From contig JAOZGN010000019.1 in NCBI GenBank assembly GCA_027491555.1, positions 1 to 64,000 on the forward strand: a stretch of DNA of 64,000 bases, read 5' to 3'. Shown here piece by piece: positions 7,784 to 16,174 of the stretch; positions within the stretch are counted from its first letter, which is position 1, and each line of letters opens with the position of its first letter. Below the pieces are notes generated by a model. It was not told where the DNA came from, did no database searches, and saw only the letters and a program-made list of their open reading frames with translations. Source of the stretch: Thermoproteota archaeon (GTDB lineage: Archaea > Thermoproteota > Korarchaeia > Korarchaeales > Korarchaeaceae). A program made the position numbers and the translations under genes.

Positions 7784-10700
7784 TCACAGGAACGCCGACA
7801 GGTCGGCCGATCCCTCACCCTCCCGTCTGGCCCTGCCCTTCTCCATCCTGCCGACCCCTCCCTCTCGCGGAGGCTCAGACTCAGAAGCGGCCTCCGCCCC
7901 CTCAGCGGCGTCAGCGAAGCTGAACTCCGTCAGGCTCCTAGCCTTAGTTCCCTCCCCCTGTGCTGAGGCAGAGGTCAGATCAAACAGGCTGTTGGCCTCG
8001 GCCTCGAGCAGCTCCACCCTCTGCAAGAGGTAGCCCCTAAGGTTGTAGGCCTCCAGTATCTTCTTGGTAGGCTCGAGGTACTTCACCGTGGACCTCGGAT
8101 GGATTGTGAGGGTGATGTTCCCGCCGCAGTAGGGGCACCTGCCTGAGAGTGGTGGTCTTCTGAACTTTCTGTTGCATTTGAGGCACCTGAACTTCTGGCT
8201 CGCGTACTTCCTGAGATTTCCCGCAATGTCCCTCAGGAAGTGCGCCGACATCGCCCGGGTTATCGCGTCCTCCGGATCGACGGCGGAGATCTTCTCCTCG
8301 AGGGCGATGTGCCTCTCCAGCTTCTCCAGCATTGAGTTGAGGGTCCTGTACGCCGTCATCAGTGGCCCCCGCCAGCAGTGCGACGTCGGGTGGGTGAAGC
8401 CTATGCTCGGGTACCTGTCCCCCGAGGCGTACATCGTGCCTACGGTCTGTATAAGCGAGCCCTCAAGCTCCTGGGGATGCTTGTACTCAAGCGTCGCCTC
8501 GAAGAACTCTTTCGGGTACCTCCAGACTACCTCGATGTTGTAGCACTCGTCGTCTATGTACTCGAGGTCGATCCTCGTTACGAGGATGAGGGGCGCATCC
8601 TCCCTGCCGCCGGGTTTGGACGGGAGGTAGGACTTGGAGAAGTTGAGCAGGCAGTCCAAGCCCAGGATGAGCGAGTCCTCGTCCCCGTCGACGTTCCTCC
8701 TCTTGGCGGCGTGGAGGTAGGGGTGGGCGAGGATTACGTCCGCATCGGTGAATCCGACTACCCTGACGGCGTTCGCCACGAAGGTGTGGGGTGAGATCGT
8801 GAACAGTACGTGTCCCACGAGATCCTCCGGGCGGCGCAGGTTGTAGAATGGATCGAGGCCGTAGAACTTTGTCAAGAGCTCGTCTATGAACTTGGAGACC
8901 TGGTATAGGTACTCGGCAGCCTTCCTCGGGATTATGACGTCCTGTATCCGCAGCTCCAAGAGCTGGTCGTCCGAGACCAGCGGCCTCCCGTAGATGTCCT
9001 CCTCGTATCCCAGCTCCCTGAGCTTCTCCGGCGAGACTCCAACCTCTGCAGGCGTGAAATGCGTGAGGGAGGCGTTGGTGACGTCAAAGCGTATCGTCCC
9101 ATCCTTGAAAACGTACAAATCTCGATATGCCCTCAGAATCCCCTTCTCGAGGGGTTCTGGGCTCTTCGACTTGCTGGTGAGTCCCTGAACGCACTTGACT
9201 CCGTCGAGAGGGTATCCACCTCCCAAGTGGTCGACGGCCTCGGAGGTAATGGCTCTCACGTTGAGTTCGGTTGAGCGATAGTTCACGGGCTCCTCTCTGG
9301 GGTGATCAGGGCACCTCTGTCCCTCGCGGAGCCTCCTGCCGCAGCGGGGGCAGAAAAGCTGGGGCTCGGTCCTGACCCCGCAGGATGGGCAGGTGTAGTG
9401 TACAGTCTCCGCGCCGCAGCTGGGGCACCTCCTCAGGGCCACCTCTACGGCCGCGAGGCCGCTCTGGAGGGCCTTCTTGAGGGACCTTGACATCCCCTTC
9501 TGCCTGCCTATGGGAAAGAGCACGTTGACAGGAGGTTTCATCTTCCTCGGCTTGGCCTTCTCTGGCCTGCCCAGCCTCATACCGACGTAATGAGGGGCCT
9601 TTGGCATCACCTTGTAAGGGGCCAGATCGTTCACCGCGCGCATGACCTCGTGGGGAACGTAGATTGAAAGGTCCACATCATTAGACAGGAGGGTCGTCTG
9701 CAGGGCCTTAGCGTCGTCTCCCTCGACTACTATGGTCCCATCCTCCACCCTGTGGGGGATGCACAGCGTCTCGAGGGAATCTTTGACTGAACCGGTGGCG
9801 GGGATCCTCAACGTGCGTCCATCGAACGTTGAGCTCCTAAGGGCCTCAACTAGCTCGGACAGCCTGTCAACGGTCAGGTCGTGCCAGAAGTAGGTCCACC
9901 GTGGGTGGAGTGGAATACCCAGTGAGAGGCTGAGCTCGACGGCGGTATCAAAGTCGACATAAGCGAAGGGACCCTCCCTGAGTGAATCAGGCAGCTGATA
10001 GTTCCTCCTCTCTGCCTCCGTGATCAGCAGCTCGTACCACCACTCCTCCACCCACGCCGAGGGCAACAGGATGTGGTTGTTCTCCAGAAACTCCCCGAAG
10101 CCTATGAGGACGTCCCCCAGAAACAGAACCCTGTCGACATCGGGGAGTAGGGCCTTAGCGGTCTCCAGATCCTCTACCCTCACTACAGATCCGTCCTTGA
10201 GCCTCACTACCGGGCCCTCAATGGAGTCCACGGGCATCACTATGGCGCTCTTTCCCGGCCTCTCGATCCGGACCTGCGTACCTACCGCGAGGAAGTTCTC
10301 CAGGATCACCATAGTGGCCGGGTGGACGCCCACCGACGCCAGACCCGTATTTCTGGCGTGACCGTACCTGAGCCTGAACCCGCCCACCGCCGACGGGTGA
10401 GCCAGGACGGGCCTGCCGACAACCGAATCCCTCAGGTACTTGTAGGAGGGTGGGACGTACGGGCACCCTTCGCTCGATCCCCCCGCCTTCTCTGAGTTCT
10501 CTCCACCGCTTGACCCCTTGACCCACTCCCACCCGCTCGGGTCGAAGTCCACGACCTCCCTGAGCTTCGGTATCGTCTTGGCGAGCTTCTTCTTCTTCTG
10601 TAGTAGGCAGTCGTTCAGGACCAGGGCTGCTCCCCCGCGGACCCTGTTCGTCTCCACCGTCGGCAGGTCCCTGTTTGTGGAGACCTCCACCTCCTCCGTA

Positions 10701-11341
10701 GGCGGGCCCGTGACCTCCACCACCAGGTGCCTCGCGACGTACCTCACCTCGTCGGGGGTGGAGTTGTACTGAAGGTGGACCGCCCTGCGATAGAGCTCGA
10801 TCTCCTCGACGTATCTCTCGACCTCTGCGTCGGTCGGCTTGTACCTGTCGAGGCCGAGCTTCTGCCTCACAAAGTCCGCCAACACGACGCTCAGAGCTCC
10901 TTCGGTACCGCCTGCCGTTCTTATAGGGCCGTTGTAGTACACTGCTAAGTAACGAGTTCCGTCGCGCGGGTTTACCTTGATCCTCACCGAGCTTATCCCC
11001 TCTATGGGGGCCGAGACCGTCGCGTCCGTCATTATGGCCATCCCGACCCTCACAGCCAGCTCTGCCAGCTCCTCCTCGTCCGCGCCGCCAGTTTCGAGTA
11101 TGCCGCCAGCAACCTTGAAGGCAGTCTCCACCTTCCCATACCCCTGCCTCAGGTACCTCTCGACGGCCTCGGCCAAGTCGGGCCTGTCAAACAGCGCAAC
11201 GAGCCTCTGACCGAGAGTGTCACCCCTCGCAACCTCAACCTCCGTGGAGGGGTCCAATCCCTTTGCTCTGGCCCTCTTGGCCACCCTATAGAGTTCTTCC
11301 ACCTTCCCTTCGAGCTCTGCGAAGTACCCCTCCAGGTCCAT
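7784..11341 (-). CDS. polC: DNA polymerase D large subunit DP2
   Basis: The protein (1185 residues from ATG 11341) is the catalytic subunit of PolD. It carries the NVDGDED catalytic motif near 883, a multi-CxxC zinc region (about 634-672), and another zinc site with CLKC and CPYC (about 1056-1075). The C-terminus, ADLSAFL, resembles a PIP box for PCNA. The ATG at 11341 gives the usual N-terminus MDLEGYFAELEGKVEELYRV. A TATA-like TTATTAAC lies about 28 nt upstream, suggesting a leaderless start, although an in-frame TTG at 11407 is possible. There is no intein. The partner DP1 is not in the window. It heads the replisome gene run. Confidence 0.96.
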   Translation of the reverse strand: MDLEGYFAELEGKVEELYRVAKRARAKGLDPSTEVEVARGDTLGQRLVALFDRPDLAEAVERYLRQGYGKVETAFKVAGGILETGGADEEELAELAVRVGMAIMTDATVSAPIEGISSVRIKVNPRDGTRYLAVYYNGPIRTAGGTEGALSVVLADFVRQKLGLDRYKPTDAEVERYVEEIELYRRAVHLQYNSTPDEVRYVARHLVVEVTGPPTEEVEVSTNRDLPTVETNRVRGGAALVLNDCLLQKKKKLAKTIPKLREVVDFDPSGWEWVKGSSGGENSEKAGGSSEGCPYVPPSYKYLRDSVVGRPVLAHPSAVGGFRLRYGHARNTGLASVGVHPATMVILENFLAVGTQVRIERPGKSAIVMPVDSIEGPVVRLKDGSVVRVEDLETAKALLPDVDRVLFLGDVLIGFGEFLENNHILLPSAWVEEWWYELLITEAERRNYQLPDSLREGPFAYVDFDTAVELSLSLGIPLHPRWTYFWHDLTVDRLSELVEALRSSTFDGRTLRIPATGSVKDSLETLCIPHRVEDGTIVVEGDDAKALQTTLLSNDVDLSIYVPHEVMRAVNDLAPYKVMPKAPHYVGMRLGRPEKAKPRKMKPPVNVLFPIGRQKGMSRSLKKALQSGLAAVEVALRRCPSCGAETVHYTCPSCGVRTEPQLFCPRCGRRLREGQRCPDHPREEPVNYRSTELNVRAITSEAVDHLGGGYPLDGVKCVQGLTSKSKSPEPLEKGILRAYRDLYVFKDGTIRFDVTNASLTHFTPAEVGVSPEKLRELGYEEDIYGRPLVSDDQLLELRIQDVIIPRKAAEYLYQVSKFIDELLTKFYGLDPFYNLRRPEDLVGHVLFTISPHTFVANAVRVVGFTDADVILAHPYLHAAKRRNVDGDEDSLILGLDCLLNFSKSYLPSKPGGREDAPLILVTRIDLEYIDDECYNIEVVWRYPKEFFEATLEYKHPQELEGSLIQTVGTMYASGDRYPSIGFTHPTSHCWRGPLMTAYRTLNSMLEKLERHIALEEKISAVDPEDAITRAMSAHFLRDIAGNLRKYASQKFRCLKCNRKFRRPPLSGRCPYCGGNITLTIHPRSTVKYLEPTKKILEAYNLRGYLLQRVELLEAEANSLFDLTSASAQGEGTKARSLTEFSFADAAEGAEAASESEPPREGGVGRMEKGRARREGEGSADLSAFL

Positions 11342-11448
11342 CCCTTCCGGTGTCCCGCCTGCGGAGACGTTAATAACGAGGGGCGGTTCACTTTCCGGTC
11401 GGGGCAAGACCCCAAGGGATCTCGTGCAACCCGGCAGGTGAGTCGCAA

Positions 11449-11688
11449 TTGGGTAGGAGAAAGAGGAGGACCATGACGCGGGTCCGGAGGCCCGTCAGGA
11501 GGTCCGTGTTCTTCAGGTGCCCGCGCTGCCAGCACAACTCCGTGGTGGTGGAGTTGGACAGGAAGGGGGGCTTCGCCCTCATCAAGTGCTTCAACTGCCA
11601 GCTCACCGACACCGTTGAAATCTCAAGCACAGACGAGCGCGTGGACGCCTACACCAAGTTCTTCGACAAGTACATCGGCGAGGAGTGA
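11449..11688 (+). CDS. Elf1-like transcription elongation factor (zinc ribbon)
   Basis: The 79-residue protein has a very basic N-terminus (MGRRKRRTMTRVRR) and one zinc ribbon with CPRC at about 25-28 and CFNC at about 46-49, followed by a helical tail. This matches the archaeal homologue of eukaryotic Elf1, a chromatin-associated elongation factor that bridges the RNA polymerase cleft. The TTG start at 11449 keeps the basic N-terminus and has GGTGAG upstream; ATG 11473 would remove part of it. It lies divergent from DP2 and close to the RNA polymerase operon. Confidence 0.85.
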   Translation: MGRRKRRTMTRVRRPVRRSVFFRCPRCQHNSVVVELDRKGGFALIKCFNCQLTDTVEISSTDERVDAYTKFFDKYIGEE

Positions 11689-11691
11689 GCC

Positions 11692-12267
11692 TCACCTCAG
11701 GTCCAATACCTTGACGCTGTGGAAGCCCTCCTGGGCCGCCGAGAGGTTCACGTCAACCCCCTTGCCAGAGAGCGTGTCCCTGATCGCCGACTCAACTGAC
11801 TCAATAGCCGCAAGTCCGGTCGCCTTGGCGACGGCCCCGACCATGGCTGTGTTCGGCACAGGAAGCCCTGCGACCTTCAGGCCCAGTCGAAGGGCAAGGC
11901 CGGTGGCGTCTATCGTGGCCACCCTCCCCACCGTCTCTGGTACGCTGAGCTCTCCTGGATCCCTTGGGGTGTTCGCGACGACCGTGGCGCCGGCCTTCAA
12001 GCCGTCGAATACCTCGGGCCTACCCAAGAACATCGGATCGACGAGGACCAGCACGTCTGGATGGTAGATCTGGCTGCGCAGCCTGATAGGTCTCTCCGAG
12101 ATTCTCGTGAACGCCATCACTGGAGCCCCTCTACGCTCAGCGCCGAAGAAGGGAAACGCCTGACTCCACTTACCCTCGTAAAAGGTCGCCTTGGCCAATA
12201 GTCTCGAGGCCAGGACCACGCCCTGGCCGCCTCGACCGTGCCAGCGGATCTCGACCACGTCCGGCAT
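11692..12267 (-). CDS. 2-oxoacid:ferredoxin oxidoreductase gamma subunit
   Basis: The 191-residue protein begins VVEIRWHGRGGQGVVLASRLLA, the signature of the gamma domain of pyruvate/2-oxoacid:ferredoxin oxidoreductases, and ends at the family length. These enzymes decarboxylate 2-oxoacids to acyl-CoA and reduce ferredoxin. The alpha, beta and delta genes normally sit beside it but are absent. It is flanked instead by Elf1 (convergent, 3 bp apart) and RpoH (divergent). Its substrate cannot be told from sequence. Confidence 0.88.
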   Translation of the reverse strand: MPDVVEIRWHGRGGQGVVLASRLLAKATFYEGKWSQAFPFFGAERRGAPVMAFTRISERPIRLRSQIYHPDVLVLVDPMFLGRPEVFDGLKAGATVVANTPRDPGELSVPETVGRVATIDATGLALRLGLKVAGLPVPNTAMVGAVAKATGLAAIESVESAIRDTLSGKGVDVNLSAAQEGFHSVKVLDLR

Positions 12268-12299
12268 CTCGGATCGCCCTCAGGTGGACCGGTCAAACC

Positions 12300-12307
12300 T
12301 TTTAAAT
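12300..12307 (+). promoter_or_regulatory. TATA box of the RNA polymerase operon
   Basis: TTTTAAAT preceded by CAAACC gives a strong archaeal BRE/TATA element 44 nt before the RpoH start codon. Initiation near 12328 would leave a leader of about 22 nt containing GGAGAGGGGG. Confidence 0.7.
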
Positions 12308-12350
12308 CGAGAGCGGGGGGGCCTGCTCGTTAGGAGAGGGGGCATTCGGA

Positions 12351-12707
12351 TTGCCAGCGCGCTCAAAGAAATCTTCTTCGGGTCGGACCTCGTCCAAGAG
12401 GAGAGCTGCTGCCAGGAAGAGGGCGGAGTCGAAAAAGATAAAACCGCAGAAGGCCCCCGAAGCGGTAGCAGTCGAACCCGGCGGGTTTGACCTGATGAGT
12501 CACGTTCTCGTTCCCAGGCATGAGATTGTCCCCCCGGATGAGAGGGAGGAACTCATTCGGAAGTATGGCCCCCTTAATCTGTTTCCGAAGATTCTAACCA
12601 CGGATCCCGTCGTCAGGCAGTTGGGGGCCAAGCCTGGGGACGTGATCAAGATCATGCGGCCTGGTGAGAAGGTCCCCGCCTACCGTGTGGTGGTGAGGGG
12701 AGGTTAG
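12351..12707 (+). CDS. rpoH: RNA polymerase subunit RpoH (Rpo5)
   Basis: The 118-residue protein has a C-terminal RpoH domain of about 75 residues (DLMSHVLVPRHEIV, ILTTDPVVRQLGAKPGDV, YRVVVR) homologous to the C-terminal half of eukaryotic Rpb5. An unusual basic, Lys/Arg/Ser-rich N-terminal extension of about 45 residues precedes it; most archaeal RpoH proteins are about 75-85 residues. The TTG start follows GGAGAGGGGGCATTCGGA. The subunit forms part of the lower jaw. It heads the rpoH-rpoB-rpoA operon. Confidence 0.94.
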   Translation: MPARSKKSSSGRTSSKRRAAARKRAESKKIKPQKAPEAVAVEPGGFDLMSHVLVPRHEIVPPDEREELIRKYGPLNLFPKILTTDPVVRQLGAKPGDVIKIMRPGEKVPAYRVVVRGG

Positions 12708-12789
12708 CGCTTGACTCGTCCTCCCATGTGTGTGTCGGGGGGTTTGGCGTTTGGGGAATAAGACTCGAAATAGGAAGGGTACTGACCGT

Positions 12790-15700
12790 GTGACCGGTTC
12801 CTCACAGGTCCTAGAGACCAAGAGGGTTGACTTCTATCCAATCGTGAAGGCCTTCTTCATGGAGCACAGCCTAGTAGAGGCACAGATCGAGTCGTTCAAC
12901 AGCTTCCTCGAGCGTGGACTCCAAGAGGTCGTCGACTCCTTCAAGGAAATAGAGCTCATCGAGAACTACAAGCTGAGGCTTGGGAAGATCGAGGTTGGCC
13001 CGCCTGAGTTCGAGGAGTTCGACGGTGCCAGGTCCTCGATGACCCCGATGGAGTGCAGGCTAAGGAAGATCACCTATTGGGGTCCCGTGTACTTGGAGAT
13101 CAAGGTCATCGGTCACGGGATGGAGCTGAAGACCGAGAGGGTCAAGATTGGCTACATTCCCATCATGGTCAGGTCCAAGAAGTGCGTCCTGCATGGCCTG
13201 ACCGACGAGGAGCTGATAGCCAAGGGTGAAGACCCAGCGGACCCGGGCGGATACTTCATCATCAACGGGAGTGAGAGGGTTGTTGTCATCAGGGACGACC
13301 TGGCCAGGAACAAGGTAATCGTCGAGGAGACCACTGCCGGGAGCAAGCCCTATTCCCACGCCGCTTACATAATCTCCGCCCGGGCTGGGATGAGGAGCCG
13401 TCTGTTCCTTGAGTACTACCCAAGGGACGGGACTATCAAGGCGTCCTTCGGCGCCGTAAGGGGCGCCCCAGTCGCGATAATCCTCAAGGCGCTCGGCTTG
13501 GAGGACGACTCCCAGATACTTCAGGCGATCTCCTCGGATCCCGAGATAGCGAACGAGTTCCTATATAGCCTCGACGAGGTCAGGAAGAAGGACCAGGAAG
13601 GCGGGTTCATAACGCAAGACGAGGCCCTGGATTACATAGGGAGGAGGCTCATACAGAGCGCGCCAAAGCAGGAGAGGATCAACGCGGCCAGGGACTACCT
13701 CCGGAGGGCCCTCCTTCCGCACCTGGGGCAGAGCGAGTCCGACAACATCAAGAAGGCCTACTTCATAGCCAAGATGATAGAGAGGCTGCTGAGGGTCGTC
13801 AAGGGTCAGGTGGAGCCAGACGACAAGGACCACTTCTCAAACAAGAGGCTTAGGCTAGTCGGCGAGCTGATGCAGGAGGCCTTCAGGTACGCCTTCTACA
13901 GGCTCGTCAGGGAGCTGGAGGAGAAGGCCAACGAGCAGCTGACCCACGGTGTCTACGACCTGGATGTCAGGAGGATCGTGACCACCCAGAGCAAGATCAC
14001 CCCCAGGATACTCAGGGCTCTGGCAACCGGCACGTGGCCAACTGGCGAGCTGGGCATAAGCCAGAACCTGGACAGGACCAACTACATCGCCGCCCTCCAG
14101 CACCTCAGGAGGGTCAACTCACCGCTACCGCCGGGACTCCCGCTCCACGAGGCAAGGCAGATACACGGGACATCGGTGGGCAGACTCTGTCCGCTCGAGA
14201 CCCCTGAGGGCACCAACGTCGGGTTGGTCAGGAGCCTGGCGACCTTCGCGGACGTCACTTTCGGCATAGACCCGACCCCAATCATCGAGATGCTCCCCGA
14301 ACTGGGCGTGAAGCCCATAGAGGAGGCGACTCCGGAGGAGGTCGGCTCTCTAGCCCAGATCTACGTGAATGGAGCCCTTGTGGGGCTCACGGACGATCCG
14401 AAGAGGGTGGCTGAGGAGATCAAGCGGCGCAGGCTTGAGATCAGCCCTGAGATCAACGTAGCCTACAGGGAAGAGGAGCGGATGGTCATAGTCAACGCTG
14501 ACCCCGGCAGGATGAGGCGCCCGCTGATCCCTGTAAACAAGATCGAGGAGGCCATCAAGCTCCTGCCTGAGATAGAGGAGGGCAAGGTCGCCTTCAGCGA
14601 TCTCGTCAGGCAGGGCATAGTGGAGCTCCTGGACCCCGACGAGGAAGAGGACGCCCTAGTCGCTTTCGACCTCGACAAGGTAACGGAGGAGCACACCCAC
14701 CTGGACTTCGCCCCCTATATGATGATGGGCGTCGCCGCCGGTCAGATACCCTACGCGGAGCACAACGCGATCCCGAGGGACATCATCGGCGGGAACATGG
14801 TCAAGCAAGGCCTGGGCTACTACGCTACCAACTGGAGGCTCAGAATGGACAGCTCCTCCTACCTCTTCTACTACCCGCAGAGGCCCATAGTGAGGACGAG
14901 GATAGGAGAGATCACGGGCTACGATCTCAGGCCATCGGGCCAGAACCTCGTGGTCGCCCTCCTGCCAATGGACGGCTACAACATGGACGACGCACTCGTG
15001 ATGAATAAGGGCGCCATCGACAGGGGTGCGGGCAGAGCCATATTCTTGCGGACGTATGAGGCGGTAGCTAGGAGACAGGCCATCGTCGAGGGCGACAAGT
15101 TCGAGAACCCATATGAGGTCAAGGGAGTTACCGGTAGGAGAGCTGAGGAGGCCTACCGCAAACTGGCCGCCGACGGCATAGTCGAGCCAGAGACCAACGT
15201 TGAGGGAGGAGACGTGCTCATCGGCAGGACTAGCCCGCCTAGGTTCTCTCCCGAGCTCGCAGGAGGCGCGGCCGGTCTCGCCATGACTTTCGAGAGGAGA
15301 GACACCTCCATAGACATGAGGGCATGGGAGAGGGGCGTCGTGACCGACGTCATCCTCGCCACTGCCGAGAGCGGCGAGAAGATGGTCAGAGTTAGGGTCA
15401 GGGAGACCCGGATCCCGGAGCTGGGGGACAAATTCGCCACAAGGCACGGTCAGAAGGGAGTCATCGGCATGGTCTACCGGCAGGAGGACATGCCGTTCAC
15501 GGCGGACGGAATAAGCCCTGACATTGTGCTGGACCCGCACGCCATACCCTCGAGGATGACCATCGGGCAGCTCATCGAGATCCTGGCCGGGAAGGTCGGG
15601 GCGCTGGAGGGTAGGTTCATCAACGGGACGCCATTCGCGAAGGAGCCTATCGGGGATCTGATGGAGGCCCTGAAGAGGCTCGGATTCGAGTACACCGGCG

Positions 15701-16161
15701 AGGAGGTCATGTACGACGGAAGGACCGGGAAGATGCTGAGGGCCCCGGTGTTCATCGGCGTGAGCTTCTACCAGAGGCTCAAGCACATGGTGAGAGACAA
15801 GATCCACGCCAGGTCCAGGGGACAGGTTCAGATACTCACGAGGCAGCCGGTCGAGGGGAGGGCTAGGGGAGGCGGGCTCAGGCTGGGCGAGATGGAGGGA
15901 GAGGTTCTTATCTCCCACGGGGCCGCGGCGATGCTGAGGGACAGGTATGTCGAGCACTCCGACAAGACCATAGTCTACGTCTGCAAGAGGTGCGGTTCTC
16001 TGGCGTTCTACAATGCCATCACCAGCCAGTTCTTCTGTCCCAGGTGCCAGGACGCCGTGGAGGTCAGGCCTTTGATCACAGCTCACGCCACGAGGCTGCT
16101 GATCCAGGAGCTCACGTCCGGCCTCATCGACGTGCGCCTGGATGTGGAGGAGGAGGTATAG
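12790..16161 (+). CDS. rpoB: RNA polymerase subunit B (Rpo2), unsplit
   Basis: This second-largest subunit is one continuous 1123-residue chain, not split into B'' and B' as in many euryarchaea. Recognisable landmarks are LCPLETPEGTNVGL (about 466-480), GDKFATRHGQKGV near 880, which lines the active centre, and a C-terminal zinc site with CKRC and CPRC (about 1065-1086). The start is uncertain: GTG 12790 has GGAAGGG upstream and fits the family N-terminus, while TTG 12751 and GTG 12730 remain open in frame. It ends 13 bp before rpoA. Confidence 0.97.
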   Translation: MTGSSQVLETKRVDFYPIVKAFFMEHSLVEAQIESFNSFLERGLQEVVDSFKEIELIENYKLRLGKIEVGPPEFEEFDGARSSMTPMECRLRKITYWGPVYLEIKVIGHGMELKTERVKIGYIPIMVRSKKCVLHGLTDEELIAKGEDPADPGGYFIINGSERVVVIRDDLARNKVIVEETTAGSKPYSHAAYIISARAGMRSRLFLEYYPRDGTIKASFGAVRGAPVAIILKALGLEDDSQILQAISSDPEIANEFLYSLDEVRKKDQEGGFITQDEALDYIGRRLIQSAPKQERINAARDYLRRALLPHLGQSESDNIKKAYFIAKMIERLLRVVKGQVEPDDKDHFSNKRLRLVGELMQEAFRYAFYRLVRELEEKANEQLTHGVYDLDVRRIVTTQSKITPRILRALATGTWPTGELGISQNLDRTNYIAALQHLRRVNSPLPPGLPLHEARQIHGTSVGRLCPLETPEGTNVGLVRSLATFADVTFGIDPTPIIEMLPELGVKPIEEATPEEVGSLAQIYVNGALVGLTDDPKRVAEEIKRRRLEISPEINVAYREEERMVIVNADPGRMRRPLIPVNKIEEAIKLLPEIEEGKVAFSDLVRQGIVELLDPDEEEDALVAFDLDKVTEEHTHLDFAPYMMMGVAAGQIPYAEHNAIPRDIIGGNMVKQGLGYYATNWRLRMDSSSYLFYYPQRPIVRTRIGEITGYDLRPSGQNLVVALLPMDGYNMDDALVMNKGAIDRGAGRAIFLRTYEAVARRQAIVEGDKFENPYEVKGVTGRRAEEAYRKLAADGIVEPETNVEGGDVLIGRTSPPRFSPELAGGAAGLAMTFERRDTSIDMRAWERGVVTDVILATAESGEKMVRVRVRETRIPELGDKFATRHGQKGVIGMVYRQEDMPFTADGISPDIVLDPHAIPSRMTIGQLIEILAGKVGALEGRFINGTPFAKEPIGDLMEALKRLGFEYTGEEVMYDGRTGKMLRAPVFIGVSFYQRLKHMVRDKIHARSRGQVQILTRQPVEGRARGGGLRLGEMEGEVLISHGAAAMLRDRYVEHSDKTIVYVCKRCGSLAFYNAITSQFFCPRCQDAVEVRPLITAHATRLLIQELTSGLIDVRLDVEEEV

Positions 16162-16174
16162 GGGGGTGGCCTGA

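Noticed and set aside
7784..11341. Possible intein in DP2
   Set aside because: The length equals that of intein-free DP2 and the NVDGDED region is uninterrupted.
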